Source: an uncultured Devosia sp. (lineage in GTDB: Bacteria > Pseudomonadota > Alphaproteobacteria > Rhizobiales > Devosiaceae). From it: 64,000 nucleotides of DNA. The notes beneath the pieces are model-generated. The model was not told where the DNA came from, did not search any database, and saw nothing but the letters and a program-made list of their open reading frames with translations. Both the position numbers and the translations under genes were made by a program. Positions 26,768 to 35,541 of this stretch are shown piece after piece. The DNA lies in assembly GCF_963517015.1 (NCBI RefSeq), contig NZ_CAUQDV010000001.1, positions 248,001 through 312,000 of the forward strand, in the 5' to 3' direction. Every line of letters starts with the position of its first letter. Position 1 is the stretch's first letter.

Positions 26768-27711
26768 CAGGCGCGGCGCTTTTCGATGGCATCCCAGATC
26801 ATGACGGCAATATCAGGCCCGCCGAAGCGCTTGATCTCGCGAATGCCGGTGGGGGAGGTGACATTGATCTCGGTGAGATAGTTGCCGATGACGTCGATGC
26901 CGACGAAAATCATGTCGCGTTCCTTGAGCGCCGGGGCGATGGTAGCACAGATTTCCTTCTCGCGCTCGGTGAGCGGGGAAAGCTCGGGGCGGCCGCCCAC
27001 ATGCATGTTGGAGCGCGCCTCTCCCTCGGCAGGAATGCGGTTGAGGCCGGCCACTGGCTCGCCATCGATGATGATGATCCGCTTGTCGCCCTTACGCACG
27101 TCGGGCAGGTATTTCTGGATCATGAAGGGTTCGCGGTAGTTGGCCTCGAAGAGTTCGAGAAGCGAAGCCAGATTGTGGTCGCCTTCCTGGAGGAAGAAGA
27201 CGCCGGCCCCACCATTGCCGTAGAGCGGCTTGACGATGATATTGCCATGCTCCTTGCGGAAGTCATGGATCATCTGGCGATCGCGCGTCACAAGGGTCGG
27301 CGGCATCAATTCCGGAAAGTCGGTGACGAGGATCTTTTCGGGCGCATTGCGGACCGTGGCCGGCGGGTTCACCACCAGCGTCTTGGGGTGCAGCTTTTCG
27401 AGCAGATGCGTGATGGTGATATAGTTCATGTCGAAGGGCGGATCCTGGCGCATCAGCACCACCTCCTGGGTCGACAGATCGACGCGACGGGCTTCACCCA
27501 GCGTGAAATGTTCGCCCTTGGGCTTGTCAGCCACGGTAATGGGCTGGGCCAGGGCCGAGACCGTGTGGCCGCGCAGGGCCAGGGTATCGGGCGTGTAATG
27601 CAGCAGCTCATGGCCGCGCGCCTGTGCCTCCAGCATCATGGCGAAGGTAGAGTCGCCCAGGGGATTGATGGTGGCGACATGGTCCATCTGGACCGCGACT
27701 TTGAGCGTCAT
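26767..27711 (-). CDS. gshB: Glutathione synthase
   Basis: 314-residue ATP-grasp enzyme adding glycine to gamma-glutamylcysteine. N-terminal KVAVQMDHVATINPLGDSTF, LMRQDPPFDMNYI, the ATP-grasp segment IIVKPLYGNGGAGVFFL, and C-terminal FVGIDVIGNYLTEINVTSPTG. Normal length. 8 bp after yraN and followed by a coupled membrane gene; the rsmI-yraN-gshB order is common in this group. Confidence 0.97.
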   Translation of the reverse strand: MTLKVAVQMDHVATINPLGDSTFAMMLEAQARGHELLHYTPDTLALRGHTVSALAQPITVADKPKGEHFTLGEARRVDLSTQEVVLMRQDPPFDMNYITITHLLEKLHPKTLVVNPPATVRNAPEKILVTDFPELMPPTLVTRDRQMIHDFRKEHGNIIVKPLYGNGGAGVFFLQEGDHNLASLLELFEANYREPFMIQKYLPDVRKGDKRIIIIDGEPVAGLNRIPAEGEARSNMHVGGRPELSPLTEREKEICATIAPALKERDMIFVGIDVIGNYLTEINVTSPTGIREIKRFGGPDIAVMIWDAIEKRRA

Positions 27712-27719
27712 GATTTCTC

Positions 27720-28109
27720 TCAGCTGGCATCGAAGGCGTTGGAGATGTGGCGCGGCCAGTGGCCATGTGCAAGGAAAATCACGTCAAAACGCATGTCGCC
27801 ATTGGCTTTCCTCGGGTGCCGCGCCAGCCAATAGTCGGCTGCAGCAAGGATGCGACGGTGATTGATGGATTCAAGCGTCGCCAGCTCGTCCCTTGCGCTG
27901 GTCCTGGCCTTCACCTCGACAAAGACGGTGACGCCAAAGTGAGAGGCGATCAGGTCGATTTCCCCGACCGGGGTTTTGTAGCGACGCGCGAGGATGCGGT
28001 AGAATTTGAGGCGCAGATACCAGGCGGCCAGCGATTCGCCGCGGTGGCCACCAAGATAGGCTTTGATGCGGGCCTTACTTTTGGTCCTTGAGGGCGAGGG
28101 CGGCATCAT
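27720..28109 (-). CDS. yraN: YraN family protein (UPF0102)
   Basis: 129-residue endonuclease-like fold of unknown role. Motifs: RGESLAAWYLRLKFYRILARR, then GEIDLIA and VFVEVKAR, matching a PD-(D/E)XK nuclease core. I place the start at the first of two adjacent ATGs because a perfect AAGGAGGT lies 5 bases upstream; the longer frame would overlap rsmI by 89 bp. The chosen start still overlaps rsmI by 35 bp. Confidence 0.9.
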   Translation of the reverse strand: MMPPSPSRTKSKARIKAYLGGHRGESLAAWYLRLKFYRILARRYKTPVGEIDLIASHFGVTVFVEVKARTSARDELATLESINHRRILAAADYWLARHPRKANGDMRFDVIFLAHGHWPRHISNAFDAS

Positions 28110-28962
28110 AGACCTCCTTGCGTTTGAGCCCGAATCGGGCGGCAACTTCATCGACGGCAGCACGCAGCGGCTGGTCGGCCATGGCCTTGACCAGATCGGC
28201 CTTCCAGTCGGCTTCGTCTGGCGCAGCCGGTTCGGCGGCGCCGGCCACGACGATTACGGCCTCGCCCCTGGTTTCGTCATCGGCGAATTGAGCGGCAAGT
28301 TGGGCCAACGTGCCGCGATAGACGCGCTCGAAGCGCTTGGTCAGTTCCAGCGCCACAGCCGCCTGCCGCTCGCCCCATATTTCGGCCATGGCAGCTAAGG
28401 TGTCATCAAGGCGGCGCGGGCTTTCGTAGAAGACCATGGTTTCACGTGAATCGCTCAGCGCCTTGATGGCATTGCCCCGCGCGCCGGCCTTGTTGGGCAG
28501 GAAGCCATGGAAGGCGAAGGCGTCGGTGGGCAGGCCGGCGACGACCAGGGCCGAGAGCAGGGCCGAGGCGCCCGGAATGGGATAGACCGGCTGGCCGGCT
28601 TCGGCCAGTGCCCGGATCAGCGGAAAGCCCGGATCGGAGAGCAGCGGCGTGCCGGCATCGGAGATCAGTGCAATGGCTTCACCTGCGGCAATGCGATTGA
28701 CGATCTCCTCGGCCTTGGCCCGCTCGTTGTGCTCGTGCAGCGCCATGCGCCGGCCCTTTATCCCATAATGATCGAGCAGGCGCGCTGACATGCGGGTGTC
28801 CTCGCAGAGCACGGTCGAGGCGGCGGCCAGAGTTTCCAGCGCCCGGATGGTGATGTCGCGCAGATTGCCGATCGGGGTCGCCACGACGTAAAGGCCCGGC
28901 GCCAGCGGCGGCGCATTGAAACTCGTGCCGGCGATGAAATAGCCCGAATTGGTTTCAGTCAT
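28075..28962 (-). CDS. rsmI: 16S rRNA (cytidine-1402-2'-O)-methyltransferase
   Basis: 295-residue tetrapyrrole-methylase-fold enzyme methylating C1402 in the ribosomal P site. LYVVATPIGNLRDITIRALE, CEDTRMSARLLDHYGI, ALISDAGTPLLSDPGF and MVFYESPRRL are all diagnostic. First gene of the rsmI-yraN-gshB unit, divergent from the LpoA-like gene. A copy of the 14-base repeated word encodes D-S-R-E-T just before the MVFYESP motif. Confidence 0.97.
   Translation of the reverse strand: MTETNSGYFIAGTSFNAPPLAPGLYVVATPIGNLRDITIRALETLAAASTVLCEDTRMSARLLDHYGIKGRRMALHEHNERAKAEEIVNRIAAGEAIALISDAGTPLLSDPGFPLIRALAEAGQPVYPIPGASALLSALVVAGLPTDAFAFHGFLPNKAGARGNAIKALSDSRETMVFYESPRRLDDTLAAMAEIWGERQAAVALELTKRFERVYRGTLAQLAAQFADDETRGEAVIVVAGAAEPAAPDEADWKADLVKAMADQPLRAAVDEVAARFGLKRKEVYDAALALKDQK
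28439..28452 (+). repeat. Repeated word GTTTCACGTGAATC, exact copy 4
   Basis: Inside the rsmI coding region, read on the minus strand as D-S-R-E-T. Confidence 0.85.
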
Positions 28963-29051
28963 GCGGCGATCCGGTCAGTTGAGGTTTGGTTAAGCAATGG
29001 CGGTCAAAATGTTAACAGTCTGCTAGCAATTGAAGGCGAAGCGTGACTGCA

Positions 29052-30287
29052 ATGCGTCGCAACTCTCATCGCATATTCAAGGCCCTTTGCGCCATGGCGC
29101 TGCTTGGTCTTGCCGGCTGTTCGCCGCTGCAGCTCGGCTCGCGCACGCTCGACTTTTCCGGCTTCGGCGGCAATCGCTTCGACAATGGCTCCGCTAATCC
29201 CGGCCCAATCACGCCCTCGACCATGCCGACCAGCGCAGCGCAACGTTTCGGGCGTGGGCCGGTTCAGGTGGCTCTGCTGCTGCCGCTGTCGGGCGATCAG
29301 GCCACCGCCAGCGTCGGACAATCCCTTGCCAATGCCAGTCGGCTGGCGATCCAGTTTGTCGAAGCCAATCCCAATATCGCCGAGAATATCACCATCACCC
29401 TGCGCGATACGGGCACCAGCGTGCAAGGGGCGACCGCCGCCACGAGCGCGGCGGTCAGCGAGGGGGCCAAGCTGATCCTGGGGCCGCTTCGGGCTGATCA
29501 GGTCACCGCCGCCGGCTCGGTGGCCCGCAGTTCGGGCATTCCGCTGATCGGCTTTTCCAACAATCCGGTCGCAGCAGGGCCGGGGGTCTATCTGCTCAGC
29601 GTGCTGCCGGAAACGGAAATGAAGCGGTCCTTCGGCTGGCTCAAGGCGCAGGGGCGGCGCGGCATTGCCGGGGCCTTTCCGGCGACCGAATTCGGCCAGG
29701 CACAGGAGATGGCCTTCCGCCAGCAGGCCGCCGCAGCAGGCTTTTCGCCCCATGCGGTCTATACATTCTCCTCGGCCAACGAGACGCAGCAGATCGTCAA
29801 TCAGGCGATGGCTCTGATCAGGGCCGGCACGATCGATACGCTTTTTCTGCCAGATCGCGCGACCGCGCCAGCCTTCGGCGCCCTATTGGCGCAGGCCGGC
29901 GTTCCGGCGAACAGGCTGCAAGTGATGGGGTCGGCGGATTGGGAAGGCGATCCGGCAATCGCCAATGCGCCAGGCCTCGCGGGGGCCGTCTATCCGGCGG
30001 TGGACCCAACGGGAATGAATGCCATCCGCGCAGACTACCAGCGTCAGTTCGGCAGCCAGCCACACGCGCTGGCGACCATTGCCTATACGGCGACGATCCT
30101 CGCCAATGTGAACACGCTTTCGATGGCCAATCCGCCCTACAACCCCGGACTGATGACCAATGCCCAAGGCTTCAACGGCCGCGACGGGGTGTTCCGCTTC
30201 CAGGGCAATGGCAAGGCCGACTATGCGCTGGTGCTGAAGAAAGTCGGCCCCGGTGGCGGTCAAATCGTGGAGGGGGCGAGGCTTTAG
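29052..30287 (+). CDS. Penicillin-binding protein activator (LpoA-like lipoprotein)
   Basis: 411 residues. Lipoprotein signal with LAGC (Cys23) followed by a periplasmic type I binding-protein fold (PVQVALLLPLSGDQATASVGQ, then GAKLILGPLRADQVTAAGSVARSSGIPLIGFSNNP in parts). Resembles the C-terminal domain of LpoA, the outer-membrane activator of PBP1A, but lacks the TPR-like N-terminal domain. It is divergent from rsmI-yraN-gshB, where lpoA homologues often sit. A GTG three codons upstream is an alternative start. Its stop codon overlaps that of convergent hemW. Confidence 0.87.
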   Translation: MRRNSHRIFKALCAMALLGLAGCSPLQLGSRTLDFSGFGGNRFDNGSANPGPITPSTMPTSAAQRFGRGPVQVALLLPLSGDQATASVGQSLANASRLAIQFVEANPNIAENITITLRDTGTSVQGATAATSAAVSEGAKLILGPLRADQVTAAGSVARSSGIPLIGFSNNPVAAGPGVYLLSVLPETEMKRSFGWLKAQGRRGIAGAFPATEFGQAQEMAFRQQAAAAGFSPHAVYTFSSANETQQIVNQAMALIRAGTIDTLFLPDRATAPAFGALLAQAGVPANRLQVMGSADWEGDPAIANAPGLAGAVYPAVDPTGMNAIRADYQRQFGSQPHALATIAYTATILANVNTLSMANPPYNPGLMTNAQGFNGRDGVFRFQGNGKADYALVLKKVGPGGGQIVEGARL

Positions 30288-31438
30288 GCCGCGAGATCGG
30301 CCACGACGGCGTCGAGTACCGGAAAACCCTTGTCGGTGACGCGGATGTTGCCATTGGGCAGGGTTTCGACGAAGCCATAGCCCTTGAGCGCATCGATCTG
30401 CGTGCGGGAAATCTGGCGGCCCGAAATCGCGGTGAAACGGGCAGGGGAAATGCCCTCCTTGAGCCGCAGGCCCATGACGAGGAATTCGTCGCCCTGTTCT
30501 TCCCAGGTCAGCACATCGTCGACCACCATGCCGTGGCCGCTGGTCTTGACCTTCTTCTGCCAGTCGAAGGGCATTTTCTCGGCAGCGGTGGCGTGGCGCT
30601 GGTTGTTGATCATCAGCCGGCCATGGGCGCCCGGCCCGATGCCGGCATATTCGCCATAGCGCCAGTAGAGCATGTTGTGGCTGGATTCCTGGCCGGGACG
30701 AGCGTGGTTGGAAATCTCGTAGGCGGGCAGTCCCGCAGCCGAGGTCAACTCATGGGTCAGCTCGTAGAAGTCGGCCGCCAGATCTTCGTCGGGCATCTTG
30801 AGCTTGCCGGCCTGATGCAGGTCGAAATAGCGCGTGCCCTGCTCGATGGTCAGCATATAGAGGCTGATATGGCCCTGGGCGAGCCAAAGGCCTTCCTTGA
30901 GCTCGTCTTCCCAATCTTCAAGCGTCTGCTTGGGACGGCCATAGATCAGGTCAAAGCTCGAACGATCAAACACCGACTGGGCAATGCGGACGGCGGCGAC
31001 GGCTTCGTCCACCGAGTGACGGCGGCCGAGCTCGGCCAGCGGATTTTCGCGCAAAGATTGCACACCCAGCGAAACACGATTGACGCCGGCAGCGCGATAG
31101 CCGCGGAAACGATCAACCTCGACGCTGGTCGGATTGGCTTCGAGCGTGATTTCAGCCCTGGAATCCATCGTCCAGTGTTTGGCGATGGCATCGAGGATGC
31201 GGCCGGTCGACTGCGGATGCATCAGCGAGGGCGTGCCGCCGCCGAAGAAGACCGACTGAACCTTGCGGCCGGGCGTCAGCGCGGCCATGGTCTCGATCTC
31301 GCGCTCATAGGCGGAGACGTAGTCGATCTCGTCGAACGGGCCGCGATGAACGTGGGAGTTGAAATCGCAATAGGGGCATTTGGACGCGCAGAACGGCCAA
31401 TGCACGTAGACCCCGAACATGTCGTTGGGGTTACTCAT
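30284..31438 (-). CDS. hemW: Radical SAM heme chaperone HemW
   Basis: 384-residue coproporphyrinogen-oxidase-like radical SAM protein that in studied bacteria carries heme rather than oxidising porphyrins. SAM/4Fe-4S motif C-A-S-K-C-P-Y-C in HWPFCASKCPYCDFNSH; FGGGTPSLM; C-terminal HemN-type domain. The open frame runs 11 codons upstream into an intergenic hairpin; MSNPNDMFGVYVHWPF is the natural start. Follows rdgB by 42 bp. Confidence 0.95.
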   Translation of the reverse strand: MSNPNDMFGVYVHWPFCASKCPYCDFNSHVHRGPFDEIDYVSAYEREIETMAALTPGRKVQSVFFGGGTPSLMHPQSTGRILDAIAKHWTMDSRAEITLEANPTSVEVDRFRGYRAAGVNRVSLGVQSLRENPLAELGRRHSVDEAVAAVRIAQSVFDRSSFDLIYGRPKQTLEDWEDELKEGLWLAQGHISLYMLTIEQGTRYFDLHQAGKLKMPDEDLAADFYELTHELTSAAGLPAYEISNHARPGQESSHNMLYWRYGEYAGIGPGAHGRLMINNQRHATAAEKMPFDWQKKVKTSGHGMVVDDVLTWEEQGDEFLVMGLRLKEGISPARFTAISGRQISRTQIDALKGYGFVETLPNGNIRVTDKGFPVLDAVVADLAA

Positions 31439-31440
31439 CT

Positions 31441-31487
31441 GGCATGACCCTGTCCGAAAACCGGCAGCCACTTTTCGGGGTCATGCC
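31441..31487. repeat. Intergenic palindromic repeat spanning the rdgB stop codon
   Basis: Outer arms GGCATGACCC and GGGTCATGCC with inner arms CCGAAAA / TTTTCGG. It fills the gap between rdgB and hemW and includes the last codons and stop of rdgB. Similar elements with the segment CCGG...CACTTTT are widespread between rhizobial genes; 47365-47401 is related. Confidence 0.75.
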
Positions 31488-32128
31488 TGGTCAATCTGCT
31501 GCTCCACGAACTTTGCAAAGGCGCGGGCGCGGTGGCTCAGGCCCTGCTGGCCGGGGGCCCAGCTATGCTTGGCCTCGGCCGCCATCTGGCCAAAGGTGAT
31601 GTCATAGCCATTGGGCATGAACATGGGGTCGTAGCCATGGCCCTGCGCCCCACGCGGCGGCCAGACCAGGGTGCCATCGCAGCGACCAGCGTAAATGACG
31701 TCGCGGCCATCGGGATGGGCGAGGCACAACGTGGCATTGAACGAGGCCTTGCGCAGGCCAGGCGAGGTCGCATTGGCAGCCTGCAAGGCATCTTCGACGC
31801 GCTTCATGGCGTGGTTGAAATCGCGCGGCACGCCGGCCCAATCGGCCGTGTAGACGCCGGGATCGCCATTGAGCGCATCGACGCAGAGGCCGGAATCATC
31901 GCTCAGCGCCAGCATGCCGGAGGCCTTGGCGGCGGCATGGGCCTTGGTGCGGGCGTTCTCTTCGAATGTGGTGCCATTTTCTTCCGGCTCGGGCAGGCCC
32001 AGTTCGCCAGCCGAGGTCAGCTCCAGCCCGAAGGGCGCGAACAGTTCCTGGAATTCCTTGAGCTTGCCGGCATTGTGGGTGGCCAGAACCAGGCGGTCAC
32101 CGGCGCGGAGCTTGGCAATGGCGGTCAT
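31481..32128 (-). CDS. rdgB: RdgB/HAM1 non-canonical purine NTP pyrophosphatase
   Basis: 215 residues hydrolysing dITP, XTP and similar damaged purine nucleotides. LVLATHNAGKLKEFQELF at the N-terminus, SDDSGLCVDALNGDPGVYTADW, and C-terminal HRARAFAKF. The stop lies inside the palindromic repeat, so the protein tail is partly encoded by it. Start overlaps the 46-residue upstream ORF by ATGA. Confidence 0.96.
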   Translation of the reverse strand: MTAIAKLRAGDRLVLATHNAGKLKEFQELFAPFGLELTSAGELGLPEPEENGTTFEENARTKAHAAAKASGMLALSDDSGLCVDALNGDPGVYTADWAGVPRDFNHAMKRVEDALQAANATSPGLRKASFNATLCLAHPDGRDVIYAGRCDGTLVWPPRGAQGHGYDPMFMPNGYDITFGQMAAEAKHSWAPGQQGLSHRARAFAKFVEQQIDQA

Positions 32129-32265
32129 TTGCTGTCCCTCGGCTTGGCATCGAGCGCGCGCGACACTTCGTGCCAGATGGCACAGTTTTCCGGCGCAACG
32201 GAACGCTGCGAAGCGGCCGGCTTTTCGGCGCCGGCGGCGACTTTTTTCAGCAACCAGGCGATCAT
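32125..32265 (-). CDS. Small 46-residue protein coupled between rph and rdgB
   Basis: Frame MIAWLLKKVAAGAEKP... ending in KPRDSK. Its ATG overlaps the rph stop (ATGA) and its stop overlaps the rdgB start (ATGA), exactly the coupling seen elsewhere in this genome. The sequence is amphipathic and basic at the start, with one Cys and one His; no family recognised. Without it, rph and rdgB would be separated by a 133-bp gap, unusual in this tight operon. The same frame continues as an overlapping shadow inside rph but nothing supports that part. Confidence 0.62.
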   Translation of the reverse strand: MIAWLLKKVAAGAEKPAASQRSVAPENCAIWHEVSRALDAKPRDSK

Positions 32266-32975
32266 GCGAGCGCCGCCTTCTGGATGGCGGTCAGTTCGCC
32301 AATGCCCTGTTCTGCCAGAACCATGAGCTGGTCGAGCTCTTCGCGCGAGAAGGGCGCGCCCTCGGCGGTGCCCTGGATTTCGACGAATTTGCCCGAGCCG
32401 GTCATGACGAAATTGGCATCCGTATGGGCTTCGACGTCTTCGAGATAGTCGAGATCGAGCAGGGGCGTGCCGCGATAGATGCCGCAGGAAACCGCCGCAA
32501 CCGAATCGCGCAGCGCCTTGCCCTTGGTCAGCTTGCGCTCGTCCATCCATTTGATTGCATCGGCCAGCGCCACATAGGCGCCGGTGATCGATGCAGTGCG
32601 GGTGCCGCCATCGGCTTCGAGCACGTCGCAGTCGAGGGTGATCTGGTTTTCGCCCAGGAGCGGCAGGTCGACGATCGCGCGCAGCGAACGGCCGATCAGG
32701 CGCTGGATTTCCTGGGTGCGGCCGGTCTGCTTGCCGGCGGTGGCTTCGCGACGGGTGCGCGAACCGGTGGCGCGGGGCAGCATGCCATATTCGGCGGTGA
32801 CCCAGCCCTGGCCCTTGCCACGCAGCCAACCGGGCAAGCTGGTTTCGACGGTGGCAGTGACCAGCACCTTGGTATTGCCGAACGAGACGAGGCAGGAGCC
32901 TTCAGCCTTCATGGCGACGTTGCGTTCGATCGTCACCGCACGCATCTGGTTGGGCTCTCGTCCGGAAGGGCGCAT
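32262..32975 (-). CDS. rph: Ribonuclease PH
   Basis: 237-residue phosphorolytic 3'-5' exoribonuclease trimming tRNA precursors. MRPSGREPNQMR N-terminus, GWVTAEYGMLPRATGSRTRRE, and LDCDVLEADGGTRTASITGAY are diagnostic. Head of the rph-small ORF-rdgB-hemW string, divergent from hrcA. Confidence 0.97.
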   Translation of the reverse strand: MRPSGREPNQMRAVTIERNVAMKAEGSCLVSFGNTKVLVTATVETSLPGWLRGKGQGWVTAEYGMLPRATGSRTRREATAGKQTGRTQEIQRLIGRSLRAIVDLPLLGENQITLDCDVLEADGGTRTASITGAYVALADAIKWMDERKLTKGKALRDSVAAVSCGIYRGTPLLDLDYLEDVEAHTDANFVMTGSGKFVEIQGTAEGAPFSREELDQLMVLAEQGIGELTAIQKAALA

Positions 32976-33115
32976 CAGTTATCCGCTAGAAAATTGCCGT
33001 TAACCGCCTCTTAACCCTCATTGGCCGGCCTCACAAGCCGCACCGGCTTGGCGCGCAGCAGCAATGCGCTTAAATGAACCCCTAGGGTTAAAGTGGACGA
33101 TTTTATCGAAATAAC

Positions 33116-34189
33116 ATGGTCAGACCGCCCGAGGATTTTTTGAGCGTGCTCAATGCACGCAGCCAGGACATTTTCCGCAAGATCGTGGAACGCTATCTCG
33201 ATACTGGCGCGCCGGTGGGATCGCGCGACCTGAGCCGCATGCTGCAGGTGGGCCTGTCGCCGGCCTCGGTGCGCAATGTGATGGCCGATCTTGAAGATCT
33301 GGGGCTCATTGCTGCTCCACACACATCCGCAGGCCGCGCGCCGACGCAGGAGGGCCTGCGGTTTTTCGTCGATGCCATGCTCGAAGTCGGCGCGGTCAAC
33401 GAGGCCGAGCGCAGCCAGATCGCGCAAAGCATCGAGGGCCAGCATCGCGGGCAGGTGGAAGATGTGCTCACCGAAGCCAGCCAGTTGCTGAGTGGCCTCA
33501 GCCAGGGCGCCGGCGTGGTGATCGCCACCAAGGCGGATATCGTGCTGAAGCATATCGAATTCGTGCGGCTCGACTCGACCCGTGCCATGGCGATTCTCGT
33601 CGGGCAAGACGGGCAGGTGGAAAACCGCATCATGGATACGCCGCCGGGCCTGACCGCAGCGGCGCTGACCCAGGCGGGCAATTATCTTGCCCATCATGTG
33701 GTCGGCCGCACCATCACCGAGGCGCGCAAAGCGCTCTCCGAACAGCGCGCCGAGCAAAGAGCCGAACTCGACGAGCTGACGCAGAAGCTGGTCGATGCGG
33801 GGATCGCGACGCTGGGCCAATCCTCGTCTGCAAGCCAGCCGACGCTGATCGTGCGGGGCCGGGCCAACCTGATCAATGACGCCATGGCCAGCGACGAATT
33901 GATGCGGATGCGCCAATTGTTCGATGAGCTCGAAAGCAAGGATGGGCTGCTGGATCTGCTGGGGGACGCCGAAAAGGCGCAGGGCGTACGCATTTTCATC
34001 GGTTCGGAAAACAAGCTGTTTTCGCTGTCCGGCTCATCGGTCATCCTCTCGCCCTACAAGGATGCCAATGACAAGGTGGTGGGCGTTCTGGGCGTGATCG
34101 GGCCGACGCGGCTCAACTATGCGCGCATCGTGCCGGTGGTGGACTATACCGCCAATGTCATCAGCTCGATGATGTCGCGGAAGCGCTAG
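33116..34189 (+). CDS. hrcA: Heat-inducible transcription repressor HrcA
   Basis: 357 residues with an N-terminal winged helix (DIFRKIVERYLDTGAPVGSR, then LSPASVRNVMADLEDLGLI) and a C-terminal GAF-like HrcA domain. HrcA represses groESL through CIRCE operators in alphaproteobacteria. I find no CIRCE element (TTAGCACTC-N9-GAGTGCTAA) in the 140 bp upstream or elsewhere near these genes, so its targets must lie outside the window. Gene order hrcA-grpE is standard. Confidence 0.96.
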   Translation: MVRPPEDFLSVLNARSQDIFRKIVERYLDTGAPVGSRDLSRMLQVGLSPASVRNVMADLEDLGLIAAPHTSAGRAPTQEGLRFFVDAMLEVGAVNEAERSQIAQSIEGQHRGQVEDVLTEASQLLSGLSQGAGVVIATKADIVLKHIEFVRLDSTRAMAILVGQDGQVENRIMDTPPGLTAAALTQAGNYLAHHVVGRTITEARKALSEQRAEQRAELDELTQKLVDAGIATLGQSSSASQPTLIVRGRANLINDAMASDELMRMRQLFDELESKDGLLDLLGDAEKAQGVRIFIGSENKLFSLSGSSVILSPYKDANDKVVGVLGVIGPTRLNYARIVPVVDYTANVISSMMSRKR

Positions 34190-34190
34190 A

Positions 34191-34220
34191 CTTGAAAAGC
34201 CAACCCATTTGGCCGATATC
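34191..34220 (+). promoter_or_regulatory. Putative RpoH heat-shock promoter of grpE
   Basis: CTTGAA at 34191-34196, 16-base spacer, then CCGATATC at 34213-34220, close to the alphaproteobacterial sigma-32 consensus CTTGAA-N16/17-CCTATAT. Begins two bases after the hrcA stop codon and lies about 33 bp before the grpE start. Confidence 0.65.
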
Positions 34221-34252
34221 CGGGTCAAAATTCAAACTTGCGGAATGACACA

Positions 34253-34834
34253 ATGATGAGCGACGAAAACGCCGCCTCGGGCGAAGTGCCTGAAGTCGAG
34301 ATTCCGGCGGAAGCCGAAGTCGATCCGATCGAGGCTCTGCGCAGCGAAAATGCCGAGCTCAAGGATCGCGTGCTGCGCGGCCATGCCGAGATGGAAAACC
34401 TGCGCAAGCGCACCGAGCGCGATGTCGCCGACATGCGCTCCTACGCCATTGCCGGTTTTGCCCGCGACATGCTGTCGGCCACCGATGCGCTCAGCCGCGC
34501 GCTGATGGTGTTGCCGGCCGAAGCCCGCGAATCGGGCGATGCGACCACCAAGTCGCTGATCGAAGGCATCGAAATGGCCGAGCGCGAAATGCAGCGCCTC
34601 CTCGCCAAGCATGGCGTCAAGCCAATCGAGGCCGAGGGCCAGAAGTTCGACCCGCACAAGCATCAGGCGATGTTCGAGGTGCCCGATCCCAGCAAGCCGG
34701 AAGGCACTGTGGTCCAGGTGGTGCAGGCCGGCTTTGCCATCGGCGAACGCGTGCTGCGTCCCGCCATGGTTGGCGTCGCCAAGGGCGGCCCAAGCCATGC
34801 GCCCAGCGACGAAGCGGTCGACAAGAGCGCCTGA
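34253..34834 (+). CDS. grpE: Nucleotide exchange factor GrpE
   Basis: 193-residue DnaK cochaperone. Acidic disordered N-terminus, long coiled coil around residues 30-90 (ALRSENAELKDRVLRGHAEMENLRKRTERD), then the beta domain VPDPSKPEGTVVQVVQAGFAIGERVLRPAMVGVAK. Two adjacent ATGs are possible starts; a TTG five codons upstream is less likely. Coupled by position with hrcA, with its own heat-shock promoter. Confidence 0.96.
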   Translation: MMSDENAASGEVPEVEIPAEAEVDPIEALRSENAELKDRVLRGHAEMENLRKRTERDVADMRSYAIAGFARDMLSATDALSRALMVLPAEARESGDATTKSLIEGIEMAEREMQRLLAKHGVKPIEAEGQKFDPHKHQAMFEVPDPSKPEGTVVQVVQAGFAIGERVLRPAMVGVAKGGPSHAPSDEAVDKSA

Positions 34835-34849
34835 CATTTCGCTACTTAA

Positions 34850-34863
34850 GTTTCACGTGAATC
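34850..34863 (+). repeat. Repeated word GTTTCACGTGAATC, exact copy 5
   Basis: Lies 15 bp after grpE and its last four bases form the first bases of the terminator stem shared by grpE and pncA. Confidence 0.85.
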
Positions 34864-34887
34864 CCCGCTCGCAAGGCGGGGATTTTC
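34860..34887. terminator. Bidirectional terminator between grpE and pncA
   Basis: 9-bp stem AATCCCCGC / GCGGGGATT with a 7-base loop. T-rich on the plus strand (TTTTCTTT) for grpE; the pncA stop is two bases away on the minus strand. Confidence 0.85.
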
Positions 34888-34888
34888 T

Positions 34889-35524
34889 TTAGCCCAGTAT
34901 GTCCTTGGACTGGATGCGCTCAACTCCGGCCTCGGCCATATCGGTCCAGGCCTTTTCCAGGCTGCCATTGTTGTCGATGGCCCGGGTGGCATCTTCGATG
35001 ACGGTCACGTCATAGCCCGCAGCGGCGCCGTCTATTGCGGTCCAGCCGACGCAGAAGTCGGTGGCGAGGCCGACGAGGTAGAGGCGGCCGACCTCGCGCT
35101 CGTTGAGATAGCCAGCCAGCCCCGTCAGCGTCTCGCGATCGGCTTCCTGGAAGCCGGAATAGGAATCGATCTTGCGGTTGTAGCCCTTGCGGATGATCAG
35201 CTGGCCATGGGGAATGTCCAGGCCGGCGGAAAGCTGGGCCCCGAAACTGTTCCAGACGCAATGGTCGGGCCAGAGCACCTGGGTGCCATAGTCGAGGTCC
35301 ACGGTTTCAAAGGGCTGCTTGCCCTCGTGCTGGCTGGCAAAGGAAATGTGGTCGGCCGGATGCCAGTCCTGGGTGAAGACGACATTGGTGAAGCGCTTGG
35401 CCAGGGTATTGATCAGCGGCACGATTTCATCGCCGCCGGCCACCGCCAAATTCCCCTCTGGCAGGAAATCATTCTGCACATCGACGACGACAAGCACGTC
35501 CTCGGGATTGATCTCGATCGTCAT
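34889..35524 (-). CDS. pncA: Nicotinamidase (pyrazinamidase family)
   Basis: 211-residue cysteine hydrolase converting nicotinamide to nicotinate for NAD salvage. Catalytic Asp in VVVDVQNDFLPEG; metal ligands in FTQDWHPADHISFAS; nucleophile Cys in LATDFCVGWTAIDGA. I use the ATG at MTIEINPED with GGGGAG about 8 bases ahead, not a GTG ten codons earlier. Convergent with grpE, 17 bp from pabBC. Confidence 0.95.
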   Translation of the reverse strand: MTIEINPEDVLVVVDVQNDFLPEGNLAVAGGDEIVPLINTLAKRFTNVVFTQDWHPADHISFASQHEGKQPFETVDLDYGTQVLWPDHCVWNSFGAQLSAGLDIPHGQLIIRKGYNRKIDSYSGFQEADRETLTGLAGYLNEREVGRLYLVGLATDFCVGWTAIDGAAAGYDVTVIEDATRAIDNNGSLEKAWTDMAEAGVERIQSKDILG

Positions 35525-35541
35525 CGCATACTCCCCTAAAG

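Noticed and set aside
33016..33115. CIRCE operator upstream of hrcA
   Set aside because: No TTAGCACTC-N9-GAGTGCTAA or near match is present in this gap.
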